Assembly: GCF_014651835.1 (NCBI RefSeq)
Contig: NZ_BMXQ01000003.1
Location: 310,001-374,000 of the forward strand
Length of the DNA stretch: 64,000 nucleotides
Reading direction: 5' to 3'
Source: Pigmentiphaga litoralis
GTDB lineage: Bacteria > Pseudomonadota > Gammaproteobacteria > Burkholderiales > Burkholderiaceae_B
The notes under the pieces are model-generated. The model was given only the letters and a program-made list of their open reading frames with translations. It was not told the origin of the DNA and did not search any database. Shown here piece after piece: positions 1 through 7,761 of this stretch (the first letter of the stretch is position 1; each line of letters opens with the position of its first letter). Both the position numbers and the translations under genes were made by a program.

Positions 1-2
1 GC

Positions 3-473
3 TTCTACGAAAACCAGGATCCGGCGCAAGCCGACATGAACCTGCGCGGCAAATTCGTGACCGACGCTGACGGCCGCATTGCCTTTCGCAGCGTCAAGCC
101 GGCGGGGTATCCCATCCCGGTCAGCGGACCCGTGGGGGAGCTGTTGCGTGCGCAGGGCCGGCACAACATGCGGCCGGCGCACATCCACTTCCTGATCTTC
201 AAGGAAGGCTACAAGACGCAGTTTTCGCAAATCTATTCCAGCGACGATCCCAATCTGGATACCGATGTGCAATTCGGGGTGACGCAAGCGCTGGTCGGGC
301 ACTACGAGCCGCACCCTGCCGGGACCGCGCCGGCAGCCGATGTGACCGGGCCCTGGTACTCGCTCACGCAGACGTTCGTGATCGAACCGGGTGTGGCCAA
401 GCTGCCCCGGCCGCCCATCAGCGCCAAGGCGGACGGGCCGCGGCCGACGCTGACGGTGCTGGCAAGGACCTGA
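3..473 (+). CDS. Intradiol ring-cleavage dioxygenase, C-terminal part (hydroxyquinol 1,2-dioxygenase type)
   Basis: The gene enters from the left edge; the open frame begins at base 3 (FYENQDP) and has no start in the window. The visible 156 residues are the C-terminal half of an Fe(III) intradiol dioxygenase, which cleaves catechol-like rings between the two hydroxyls. The segment GYPIPVSGPVG supplies a ligand Tyr and RPAHIHF supplies the two His ligands, as known for catechol/hydroxyquinol dioxygenases. FYENQDP...MNLRG followed by a long C-terminal tail fits the hydroxyquinol group better than catechol or protocatechuate enzymes, but that assignment is from memory of the family. Upstream partners are outside the window. 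Confidence 0.85.
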   Translation, partial: FYENQDPAQADMNLRGKFVTDADGRIAFRSVKPAGYPIPVSGPVGELLRAQGRHNMRPAHIHFLIFKEGYKTQFSQIYSSDDPNLDTDVQFGVTQALVGHYEPHPAGTAPAADVTGPWYSLTQTFVIEPGVAKLPRPPISAKADGPRPTLTVLART

Positions 474-609
474 CCGGCGGCTCGCGCCGGTCGCCCGCAG
501 CCTGCCCAGTCAGGACAGGAAAGCGGAACCGGCGCGGACAGGAACTGGATGGGTCGGCCCGGGAACAGTCTTTGCAACCTGCTCTTCCATCCAGTCCAGG
601 AGGGCGCTC

Positions 610-954
610 ATGCATCCCGCACCATCCGTCGAACCAGGCAGTGACGACGACGGCGTCCGCGACGTGGTCACGCAGGGCGATGAGTACCTGCGGCCACGCC
701 AGGAACAAGCCAAGGACCGGGCATTGGACCCGACGCAAACCACGGGCGGCGCGCCGGCGCCTGGCGAGGCGGACCTGCCTGCACTGACGCCAACCTCCAC
801 GGAAGCTGGTTTCGCCCGATCGGCCACGGCGGCCGCATCGGCGGCGTCCACATCCCGGGCATCGACATCCGCTGCGCCGACAGCCAGTACTTCGAGAGCC
901 ACTACCTCGACGCCGGATACGCCGACGTCCCATCCGTCCAAGGAGACACCATGA
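610..954 (+). CDS. Hypothetical low-complexity Ser/Thr/Ala-rich protein
   Basis: A 114-residue protein that I do not recognise. The first half is acidic and hydrophilic; the second half is almost entirely Ala, Ser and Thr with scattered Pro, so it is probably disordered. A strong AGGAGGG ribosome-binding site lies five bases before the ATG, which is the main reason to accept it. Its stop overlaps the ATG of the next gene by four bases (ATGA), implying translational coupling. There is no signal peptide, membrane segment or known motif. The low-complexity half could be a chance GC-rich reading frame, so confidence is moderate. Confidence 0.5.
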   Translation: MHPAPSVEPGSDDDGVRDVVTQGDEYLRPRQEQAKDRALDPTQTTGGAPAPGEADLPALTPTSTEAGFARSATAAASAASTSRASTSAAPTASTSRATTSTPDTPTSHPSKETP

Positions 955-1229
955 CCGATAACGCATCGCAAGGCACCCCGAACAGCAACGACGTCAAGGA
1001 CACCGCCGACGACACGCTGGCCCGTTCCGGATCGCAGGGCAAGGGTGTGCACGCGCCCAAGGAAGGCGAGCAGATCGTGAGTCGCAGCGCCGATCCGGGC
1101 CAAAGCAGCTACGGTGGTTTTTCGGGGGAAGATACGACCAAACAGACCCAGGAAGTCGAGGCCGACGCAGAAAAATCCGCGACGTCAAAGGGCGATACAG
1201 CGCGCTCTGCGGTCGGTAAGAAGGACTAA
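951..1229 (+). CDS. Hypothetical small hydrophilic protein
   Basis: A 92-residue, strongly hydrophilic protein rich in Asp, Glu, Lys, Ser, Gly and Gln, with no Cys and almost no bulky hydrophobic residues, so it is likely intrinsically disordered. AAGGAG precedes the ATG at a good distance and the start overlaps the upstream stop. Small hydrophilic proteins of this composition are often stress-associated in proteobacteria, but no specific motif is visible and no function is assigned. Confidence 0.65.
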   Translation: MTDNASQGTPNSNDVKDTADDTLARSGSQGKGVHAPKEGEQIVSRSADPGQSSYGGFSGEDTTKQTQEVEADAEKSATSKGDTARSAVGKKD

Positions 1230-1318
1230 GCCCTCCGGGAATGGCATGGGCGGCACGCAAGTTGCTGGGACACCTTGGCGAGGGTCCACCCATGAGCCAC
1301 CCTCTGGAGAGAACTGTC

Positions 1319-1768
1319 ATGCAAGCCACCATCGATATCCCAGTCCAGAAAATCGAACAGTACTACTTGAAAGCCCGTGTCCATGAGCTGCCCGAGGCAC
1401 GCTATCGCGGTGTTGTCGAAGCCGGCGCCCGGTCTGCGCGTGGCATCGACAGCCGCCTGCACTATTGCCCGTTGGTACGCGCCACGTGGTCGGATGCGAT
1501 CCGTGATGCCGAAACCCTCGCGGCCAAGCTCAAGGCCACCGAGTGCACGGATGCGGAATGCAGTGTCTTTTCTGCACGCGGCACGACCGCTTTTGATACG
1601 TTCATGAACGTACTGGCGGCCACCAAGCCGGTGGAAGTGCCCAAGCTGGTCAGCAGCACGACCGCCAAACGCACGCCCAAGCGCCAGTCGGCGCCCAAGC
1701 TTGCCCCCGTGCCGACGCGCCCGGTGGAAGAGAAGGCTTCCGTGGTGCATTTGCGTCGCCACGCCTGA
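1319..1768 (+). CDS. Hypothetical protein with basic C-terminal tail
   Basis: The start at 1319 (MQATIDIPVQKIEQYYLK) was chosen because GGAGAG lies just upstream; ATGs at 1241 and 1292 in the same frame lack a comparable site. The 149-residue product has a mixed helical region up to about residue 100, with three Cys (CPL, CTDAEC), and then a Lys/Pro/Arg-rich tail. It belongs to the run of small uncharacterised genes after the dioxygenase. No domain is recognised. Confidence 0.6.
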   Translation: MQATIDIPVQKIEQYYLKARVHELPEARYRGVVEAGARSARGIDSRLHYCPLVRATWSDAIRDAETLAAKLKATECTDAECSVFSARGTTAFDTFMNVLAATKPVEVPKLVSSTTAKRTPKRQSAPKLAPVPTRPVEEKASVVHLRRHA

Positions 1769-1837
1769 TGGTGAGCCAGGAAGGATGCGGCGTCCGGTCC
1801 GCCCGGATGCCGCCTTCTTCCGCTGTCGTCGTGATGT

Positions 1838-2761
1838 CTAGAAGATGGACAGGCGGGTACGCGCCACGAACATCTCCAGCGCCTTGCGCCCAAGGTGCGA
1901 GTTGCCGCTGTCATCGATCGCGGGCGACCACACGCACAGGCTGAGCGTTTCGGGTACGACGGCAACAATGCCGCCGCCCACGCCACTTTTGCAGGGCAAT
2001 CCCACCAGGAAAGCGAATTCCCCGGCCGAATCGTAGGTGCCGCAGGTCAGCATCAATGCGTTCAGACGCCGCGCCTGCCGCTCGCTGACCACGGCCTTGC
2101 CTCGGTAAGGATGCGCGCCGTCGCGGCACAGGTAGCCGGCCGCGCGCGCCAGTTGCACGCAAGACATCTGGATGGCGCACTGGTTGAAATAGACATCCAG
2201 CACCTGTGCCACGTTGTTGTCGAACTTGTCGAAACTCTTCATGAAGTTGGCGACCGCAACGTTGCGGTACCCGTTCGCCGCTTCGGACTGCGCGACTTCC
2301 TGATCGATCGCGACCTGGTCGCCGCACAGGCTGGAAATGAACTCGACAATGTCGGCCTTTGCATGCGACTGCGTTGCCGACACCAGCCGGTCCGCCACGG
2401 CGATCGCGCCAGCGTTGATGAAGGGATTGCGCGGCACGCCTTCTTCGCGTTCCAGCTGCACCAGGGAATTGAACGGGTTGCCCGAGGGTTCACGCCCGAT
2501 ACGATCCCACACCTTGTCGCCGACACGCTGCAGGGCAAGCGTCAATGAAAACAGCTTGGAAATACTCTGGATGGAAAAAGCATCGGTGCTGTCGCCGCTG
2601 GCCGCTTCGAATCCGTCGCAGGTGCGCAGCGCAATCCCGAATCGGTCCGCCGGCACCCGTGCCAGGGCCGGAATGTAATCCGCCACCTTGCCTTCTTTTC
2701 CCAGTTCGGGGCGAAGGGCGTCGGTGATGTCGTCAAGGATGGCTTGGTAATCCAGTGGCAT
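1838..2761 (-). CDS. glsA: Glutaminase A (L-glutamine amidohydrolase)
   Basis: Cytoplasmic enzyme that hydrolyses L-glutamine to L-glutamate and ammonia. The 307-residue product from ATG 2761 matches the usual length of the serine-dependent beta-lactamase-fold glutaminases. The catalytic SxxK motif is S66-I-S-K69 in AFSIQSISKLFSL, at the family's usual position. Other family segments are PRNPFINAGAIA, the SEAANGYRN region and GLPCKSGVGGGI near the C-terminus. A longer frame extends upstream to 2935, but homologous sequence begins at MPLDYQAILDDI. It stands alone between small genes and is divergent from the gene at 2841. Confidence 0.95.
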   Translation of the reverse strand: MPLDYQAILDDITDALRPELGKEGKVADYIPALARVPADRFGIALRTCDGFEAASGDSTDAFSIQSISKLFSLTLALQRVGDKVWDRIGREPSGNPFNSLVQLEREEGVPRNPFINAGAIAVADRLVSATQSHAKADIVEFISSLCGDQVAIDQEVAQSEAANGYRNVAVANFMKSFDKFDNNVAQVLDVYFNQCAIQMSCVQLARAAGYLCRDGAHPYRGKAVVSERQARRLNALMLTCGTYDSAGEFAFLVGLPCKSGVGGGIVAVVPETLSLCVWSPAIDDSGNSHLGRKALEMFVARTRLSIF

Positions 2762-2840
2762 GAGTTGCTCTTGTTGTGGTGAAGGTAAGAAAGGGGCATC
2801 GCCCGTGCTAGATTCCCGGATCGATTGTAGGGGGTGAAGG

Positions 2841-3044
2841 ATGAAGCACGGGTGGATAAAGGCAAGCTTCGGCTTGGCCGGCGTGCTGCTGCTGGCCGCT
2901 GGCACGGGCGCCTGCGTGGCGATCGACGAGCGCAAGTCCGTGACGCCGGCGCCGCGTTGCCCGATGGGGCATCAGGACAAGCGCGATTGCATGCCCGATA
3001 GCGGCCGCGGCCTGTGCACGAAAGCCAAACGCAGCGATTGCTGA
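2841..3044 (+). CDS. Small exported Cys-containing protein, hypothetical
   Basis: A 67-residue protein with an excellent ribosome-binding region (GGGGGTGAAGG) before the ATG. Residues 1-25 form a signal sequence: a basic start (MKHGWIK) and a hydrophobic stretch GLAGVLLLAAG. The Cys in GTGACVAID could be a lipoprotein cysteine, but the preceding residues do not fit a classical lipobox well. The mature part is short, basic and has four Cys, so it probably resides in the periplasm. Function unknown. Confidence 0.6.
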   Translation: MKHGWIKASFGLAGVLLLAAGTGACVAIDERKSVTPAPRCPMGHQDKRDCMPDSGRGLCTKAKRSDC

Positions 3045-3086
3045 CGCGGGCTTTCCTGCACGCTGCAACGCGGCCGCGGGCCGGCC

Positions 3087-5321
3087 TCAGTGGGTCACTG
3101 TGGAAGCCAGCAGGTCTTCGATCTTGACCGGCAGGTCGCGCACCCGGACACCGGTTGCGTGGTAGACCGCCGCGGTCACCGCCGCCGCAAAACCCGCCAA
3201 CCCGATCTCGCCGATGCCCCGTGCGCCGATTTCGTTCAGCGCCAGGTCGGGAAAATCCAGGAATTCCACATCGATGGTCGGCGCATCGGCATGCGTCGTC
3301 ATCACGTAGTCGGCCAGGTTGCTGTTGATGGGCGCACCATTGCGGCGGTCGTAATGGGTCTGCTCGAACAACGCCATCCCGACCCCCATGATCACCGCGC
3401 CTTCGATCTGGTTGCGGCCGGTGCGCGGGTTGATGATCTTGCCCGCATCGATCACGGTCAGCACGCGGTTCACGCGTAGGCGCGCAATCTCGGGCTGCCA
3501 GGTCACTTCAACAAAATGCGCGCCGTACGAATGGATGGACCGCTTGTCGTCGTCCTTGTCCTTGCTGCTCGGCTCCGAGCTGCCGTCGCCGGATACGAAG
3601 GCCACGTTCTCTTTGGCCAGCAGGTCTTCAAAGCGCAAGCCCTGCTGCGCGGGCTGGTCCTTGCGGTGCACCCATCCGCCGGTAAACGCCAGCTGATCGG
3701 CATCGACACCGGACAGCGGCGAGTGCTCGCCCTTGCTGGCCAGGCTCAGCAGATTCTCGATCGCGGCCTTGGCGCTTTTCGAGACCGAAGGCACCAGCGA
3801 ACCGGTGGCCATGGACCCGCCCGACATCGGCCCCGCGGGCAACGCGCTGTCGCCGATCTGCACGTGAATGTCGGCAATGTCCATGCCGGTCATGTCGGCC
3901 ACCATCTGCGCCAGCACGGTGTACGTTCCGGTGCCGATGTCTTGCGTGGCGCAGGCCACGCGTACGCGGCCATCCCCCAGGAAGGTCACCGTGCTTTCGG
4001 CGGCAAGCCGCTTGGCCATCCACGATGCGCCCGCCATGCCCCAGCCAACGATCATGCCGTCGCGCCGCATGGAACCGACCTCGGGCGTGCGTTCGGCCCA
4101 GCCAAAGGACTTTGCGCCGCGGGTCAGGCATTCCGTGTAGTGACGGGTCGAGAAGGGCACACCCTTGCCCTCGTCGATCTCGGGTTCGTTCATCAGTCGA
4201 AATTGAACAGGATCAAGATTGAGCTTGATCGCCATTTCGTCCATGGCCGATTCCAGCGCGTACAGGCCGGGCACCGCGCCCGGGCCGCGCATGGACGTGT
4301 TGGGCGCGATGTCGCGGCGGGCGAATGCGGCGGTCGCACGCAGGTTGGGCACGCTGTAGAAATAGCCGGTCGCCTCGCCGCAGTTCTCCTTGCTCTTGTC
4401 CAGGCGCGACACATGGAACACGTAGTCGTGCTGCAAGGAGGTCAGCTTGCCGTCTTTCGTCGCCGACAGGCGCATGCGCTGCTGGGTATTGGTGCGATGG
4501 CCCACGGTCTGGAACATCATCTTGCGCGTGATCTCGATCTTGACCGGACGGCGCAGCTGGCGCGCCGCCGCGGCCGCCAGCACCGAATGCGTCCAGGGCC
4601 ACAGCTTGCCGCCAAAGCCCGACCCCAGATATTCCGTCACGACCCGCACGTTTTCGGGTTCGACCCCCAGCATCTGCACCATGACGGCCTGGTGGTTCAT
4701 GATGGCTTGCGTGGTCTCATACAGCGTGTAGCGGGTGCCGTCGAACACGGCCACCGACGCATGCAGTTCGATGGGGTTGTGCGTTTCCGGCGGCGTGGTG
4801 TAGACCGCGTCCAGCGTGACGTCGCCTGCGGCAAAGACGGCCTCGGGGTCGCCCCGTTCGGTGTCCACGCTGGGCTCGTCGTCGGGGGTGAGCTCCAGGC
4901 TGACGTCGGGCTGTTCCTCGTCATAGCTCACCTTGACGGCACGCGCCGCGGCGGTGGCATGCTCGAAGGTATCGGCTACCACCAACGCGACGTATTGGCC
5001 GTAGTAGGTGACCTTGTCATCGCTGAGCGGCGGACGGTATTCGTCAATCGACGCGCCGCTGGCCGGCGACACCCGGTACAGCGGGCCGATGTTGTCGGTC
5101 GTGAAAATGGTGTGCACGCCCGGCATGCCTTGGGCGATGCTGCTGTCGATCTGGCTCACCCGTCCGGTGGCGATCGTGGCTGTGACCGGGACGCCAACGA
5201 GCATGCCGTCAAAGTGATGGTCGGACGTGTACTGCGCCGTGCCGCTGACTTTCAGGGGACCTTCAACGCGGCTGAGCGCGGCGCCGATCAGGGGACTGCG
5301 GGGGGAAGTTGCGGTCGTCAT
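3087..5321 (-). CDS. paoC: Aldehyde oxidoreductase, molybdenum-cofactor-binding large subunit (PaoC type)
   Basis: The catalytic subunit of a three-subunit xanthine-oxidase-family enzyme that oxidises aldehydes to carboxylic acids. At 744 residues it is close to E. coli PaoC/YagR. Recognisable segments are LGSGFGGKLWPW and FARRDIAPNTSMRGPG (cofactor binding), CATQDIGTGTYTVLAQMVAD, and ARGIGEIGLAGFAAAV near the C-terminus, which carries the Glu expected to act as catalytic base. It is the last gene of a leftward operon: 25 bases follow the middle subunit gene, which is 9 bases from the small subunit gene. No maturation factor (PaoD/XdhC) follows; the next gene downstream is unrelated. Confidence 0.92.
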   Translation of the reverse strand: MTTATSPRSPLIGAALSRVEGPLKVSGTAQYTSDHHFDGMLVGVPVTATIATGRVSQIDSSIAQGMPGVHTIFTTDNIGPLYRVSPASGASIDEYRPPLSDDKVTYYGQYVALVVADTFEHATAAARAVKVSYDEEQPDVSLELTPDDEPSVDTERGDPEAVFAAGDVTLDAVYTTPPETHNPIELHASVAVFDGTRYTLYETTQAIMNHQAVMVQMLGVEPENVRVVTEYLGSGFGGKLWPWTHSVLAAAAARQLRRPVKIEITRKMMFQTVGHRTNTQQRMRLSATKDGKLTSLQHDYVFHVSRLDKSKENCGEATGYFYSVPNLRATAAFARRDIAPNTSMRGPGAVPGLYALESAMDEMAIKLNLDPVQFRLMNEPEIDEGKGVPFSTRHYTECLTRGAKSFGWAERTPEVGSMRRDGMIVGWGMAGASWMAKRLAAESTVTFLGDGRVRVACATQDIGTGTYTVLAQMVADMTGMDIADIHVQIGDSALPAGPMSGGSMATGSLVPSVSKSAKAAIENLLSLASKGEHSPLSGVDADQLAFTGGWVHRKDQPAQQGLRFEDLLAKENVAFVSGDGSSEPSSKDKDDDKRSIHSYGAHFVEVTWQPEIARLRVNRVLTVIDAGKIINPRTGRNQIEGAVIMGVGMALFEQTHYDRRNGAPINSNLADYVMTTHADAPTIDVEFLDFPDLALNEIGARGIGEIGLAGFAAAVTAAVYHATGVRVRDLPVKIEDLLASTVTH

Positions 5322-5346
5322 GGATGGGTGTCCTTGTTCGCGCCGT

Positions 5347-6318
5347 TCAGGCAGGCTGCGTCGCGGTAATGAGTGCGTTGATCAGGCAGCGTTTGCCAAG
5401 TTCGACCTTGAAGCCGTTCTCGCTCTGCGGGCGCGCATCTTCCATCGCCAGTGCGGCGGCTTCGGAAAAGCTGGCCAGCGTGGCGGGCTTGCCAGCCAGG
5501 AAGTCTTCGACTTCGGGCAGCCGCCATGGAATGGCGCCCACGCCGCCCATGGCAATGCGGATGTCCTTGATCGCGCCCTGATCGGTGCTGGCGACGATGG
5601 CGGTCGATGCCAGTGCAAATTCGTACGACGCCCGATCGCGCAGCTTCAGGTACAAGGACCGCGCGCCAGCCACGGGCCGGGGCAGCGTGACGTGCGTGAT
5701 CAGCTCGCCCGGTTGCAGCACGTGTTCGATGTGCGGCGTGTCCCCCGGCAGCACGAAGAAATCATCGAGCGGCACCTCGCGTTCGCCGCCTTGTCCCTGG
5801 ATGTGGACGATCGCGTCAAGCGCCATCAGGGCGACGTTCATGTCCGATGGATTCGACGCGATGCAATGCGAGCTGGTGCCCAGAATGGCCAGGTTGCGGT
5901 TGTACCCGTCGATGGCTGAACAGCCCGAACCCGGCTCGCGCTTGTTGCAGGCCATGACCGGATCGCGGAAGTACACGCAGCGGGTGCGTTGCAGCAGGTT
6001 GCCGGCGGTGGTGGCCTTGTTGCGCAGCTGCGCCGATGCGCCGGCCAGCAGGGCTTCGGACAGCACGGCGTAATCGCGCTTGATGCGTTCGTCATGCGCC
6101 AGGTCGCTGTTGCGCACGGTCGCGCCGATCCGCAGCCCGCCGTCGGGAGTCTCGCCGATGGTTGCCAATGGCAACTGGTTGATGTCGATCAGTTGCGACG
6201 GTGTCTCGACATCGAGCTTCATCAGGTCGACCAGCGTGGTGCCGCCGGCCAGGTAGCGGGCGCCCGAGGCAATGGCTTGCTCCACGGAGCTTGCACGGCT
6301 GAGTTGGAAGGGATGCAT
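5347..6318 (-). CDS. paoB: Aldehyde oxidoreductase, FAD-binding middle subunit (PaoB type)
   Basis: A 323-residue FAD-binding subunit that passes electrons between the small-subunit 2Fe-2S clusters and the external acceptor. AGGTTLVDLMK matches the flavin-binding loop, and ATTAGNLLQR is the second flavin motif. The stretch TRCVYFRDPVMACNK followed by GSGCSAIDGYN carries the extra cysteines that, in PaoB-like proteins, bind an additional 4Fe-4S cluster; this places it with PaoB rather than ordinary xanthine dehydrogenase middle subunits. Start ATG 6318 follows the small subunit stop by 9 bases. Confidence 0.92.
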   Translation of the reverse strand: MHPFQLSRASSVEQAIASGARYLAGGTTLVDLMKLDVETPSQLIDINQLPLATIGETPDGGLRIGATVRNSDLAHDERIKRDYAVLSEALLAGASAQLRNKATTAGNLLQRTRCVYFRDPVMACNKREPGSGCSAIDGYNRNLAILGTSSHCIASNPSDMNVALMALDAIVHIQGQGGEREVPLDDFFVLPGDTPHIEHVLQPGELITHVTLPRPVAGARSLYLKLRDRASYEFALASTAIVASTDQGAIKDIRIAMGGVGAIPWRLPEVEDFLAGKPATLASFSEAAALAMEDARPQSENGFKVELGKRCLINALITATQPA

Positions 6319-6327
6319 GGCGGCTCC

Positions 6328-6921
6328 TCAGGCTTTGCGGACGTGCTGGATGGCCGCCACGATGTTGGTGTAGGCGCCGCAGCGGCAGATGTTGCCGCTC
6401 ATGGCTTCCTTGACGTCGGCATCCGAAGCGCCGCAGGGCTCTTTCATGAGCGCGACGCCCGACATGATCTGTCCGGACGTGCAGTAGCCACATTGATAGC
6501 CGTCATGGTCCACGAAGGCCTGCTGCATGGGATGCAGGGCGTCCGGGGTGCCAAGGCCTTCGATCGTGGTGATGGCGTCGCCATCGTGCACGGCGGCCAG
6601 GCTCAGGCAGCTGTTGATCCGGCGGCCATCGACAAGCACCGTACAGGCGCCGCACTGGCCATGGTCGCAGCCCTTCTTGGTCCCGGTCAAAAACAGGTGA
6701 TCCCGCAGCGCTTCCAGCAGGGTGGTGCGCGAGTCAAGATCGAGGTCGCAATCGGTGCCGTTGACCGTGAAAGCCACGGGCATCATGGAGATCGCCTCGG
6801 GGTTGCGGTCCGTATCGGCCACGGCAGTCGCGTCGTCCTGGAATGGCGTGCCTGCGGCAGCTTGCGCGGCGGCGTTCGGGGCAAGGGCGGCAGCGTCGTC
6901 CGCGCGATGGTCTAGCGTCAT
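6328..6921 (-). CDS. paoA: Aldehyde oxidoreductase, 2Fe-2S small subunit (PaoA type, without Tat signal)
   Basis: The start at 6921 (MTLDHRADD) is set by AAGGA ten bases upstream; the product has 197 residues. The N-proximal plant-type 2Fe-2S domain has [12 protein letters not shown] plus the Cys in RINSCLSL, and the second helical 2Fe-2S domain has QCGYCTSGQ and GNICRCGAY, giving all eight cluster cysteines. E. coli PaoA carries a twin-arginine signal and works in the periplasm. Here the first 50 residues are Ala/Asp-rich with no RR motif or hydrophobic core, so this enzyme looks cytoplasmic. First gene of the operon, divergent from ubiX. Confidence 0.92.
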   Translation of the reverse strand: MTLDHRADDAAALAPNAAAQAAAGTPFQDDATAVADTDRNPEAISMMPVAFTVNGTDCDLDLDSRTTLLEALRDHLFLTGTKKGCDHGQCGACTVLVDGRRINSCLSLAAVHDGDAITTIEGLGTPDALHPMQQAFVDHDGYQCGYCTSGQIMSGVALMKEPCGASDADVKEAMSGNICRCGAYTNIVAAIQHVRKA

Positions 6922-7105
6922 GGGGAGTCCTTGAAGAATGGCGCGATCCCTGCAGGATCGTGGCGCGCGCGCGGGGAGACACACCGGCGCAGGAGTCCCG
7001 ACCATTCAGCAAGAAGCGCGCCCGATGAGCTGAAGGAAGCATCGCGTGACGCGTCACATTGTGGTCAACTCCGTGGGTTGACTGAATGCCTGCCCGGAGC
7101 TTTGG

Positions 7106-7678
7106 ATGAACCGCCTAATCGTAGGTATTACCGGCGCCTCTGGCGTGATCTACGGTATCCGCACACTCGAAATGCTCAAGTCGCTGGGCACCGTCGAATC
7201 GCACCTGATCATGTCGCCATCGGCGGCCCGCACCATCGTTGAAGAGACCGACTACACGGCCGAGTACGTGCGCAGCCTGGCGCACGAAGTCCACAGCTTC
7301 AAGGACATCGGTGCGTCGGTCGCCAGCGGTTCGTTCAAGACAGAAGGCATGCTGGTCGCGCCGTGTTCGATCAAGACGCTGAGCGGCATCGCCAACTGCT
7401 ATGCCGACGAACTGATCGTGCGGGCGGCCGACGTCTGTCTGAAAGAGCGCCGGCGCGTGGTGCTGATGCTGCGCGAAACACCGCTGCACGCCGGCCACAT
7501 TGCGCTGATGGACCAGGCCACGCGCAGCGGTGCCATCATCATGCCGCCGGTGCCCGCCTTCTATCACCGCCCCAAGACGCTGGACGACATGGTCACCCAG
7601 ACGGTCGGACGCGCGCTCGATCTGTTCGGCATCGAAACCCACCGCGTCAAACGGTGGAAAGAGTCCGACGAGGACTGA
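7106..7678 (+). CDS. ubiX: UbiX-family flavin prenyltransferase
   Basis: A 190-residue enzyme that joins dimethylallyl phosphate to FMN, making the prenylated cofactor used by UbiD-type decarboxylases in ubiquinone or aromatic-acid metabolism. Family signatures are VGITGASGVIYGIRTLEML at the start (FMN binding), MSPSAARTIVEET, APCSIKTLSGIA, LMLRETPLHAGHI and MPPVPAFYHRPKT. The length is normal. No ubiD homologue lies in the window, so it cannot be said whether it serves ubiquinone synthesis or a catabolic decarboxylase. Confidence 0.93.
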   Translation: MNRLIVGITGASGVIYGIRTLEMLKSLGTVESHLIMSPSAARTIVEETDYTAEYVRSLAHEVHSFKDIGASVASGSFKTEGMLVAPCSIKTLSGIANCYADELIVRAADVCLKERRRVVLMLRETPLHAGHIALMDQATRSGAIIMPPVPAFYHRPKTLDDMVTQTVGRALDLFGIETHRVKRWKESDED

Positions 7679-7761
7679 CCGGCACCTGTTCATCCATCCA
7701 GTACAATCGGGGCTGCCGCGGGGCGCTGTTGCCGCGCGCGCTCATGCATCGAGGGTCGGTT

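Noticed and set aside
2762-2935. N-terminal extension of glutaminase up to 2935.
   Set aside because: No family homology in that part, and the divergent small gene at 2841 with a strong ribosome-binding site overlaps it.
3516-5369. Long open frame (617 codons) on the plus strand opposite the molybdenum subunit gene.
   Set aside because: It is antisense to a well-supported gene and its composition (His/Arg/Gly-rich) is typical of reverse-complement frames in GC-rich DNA.
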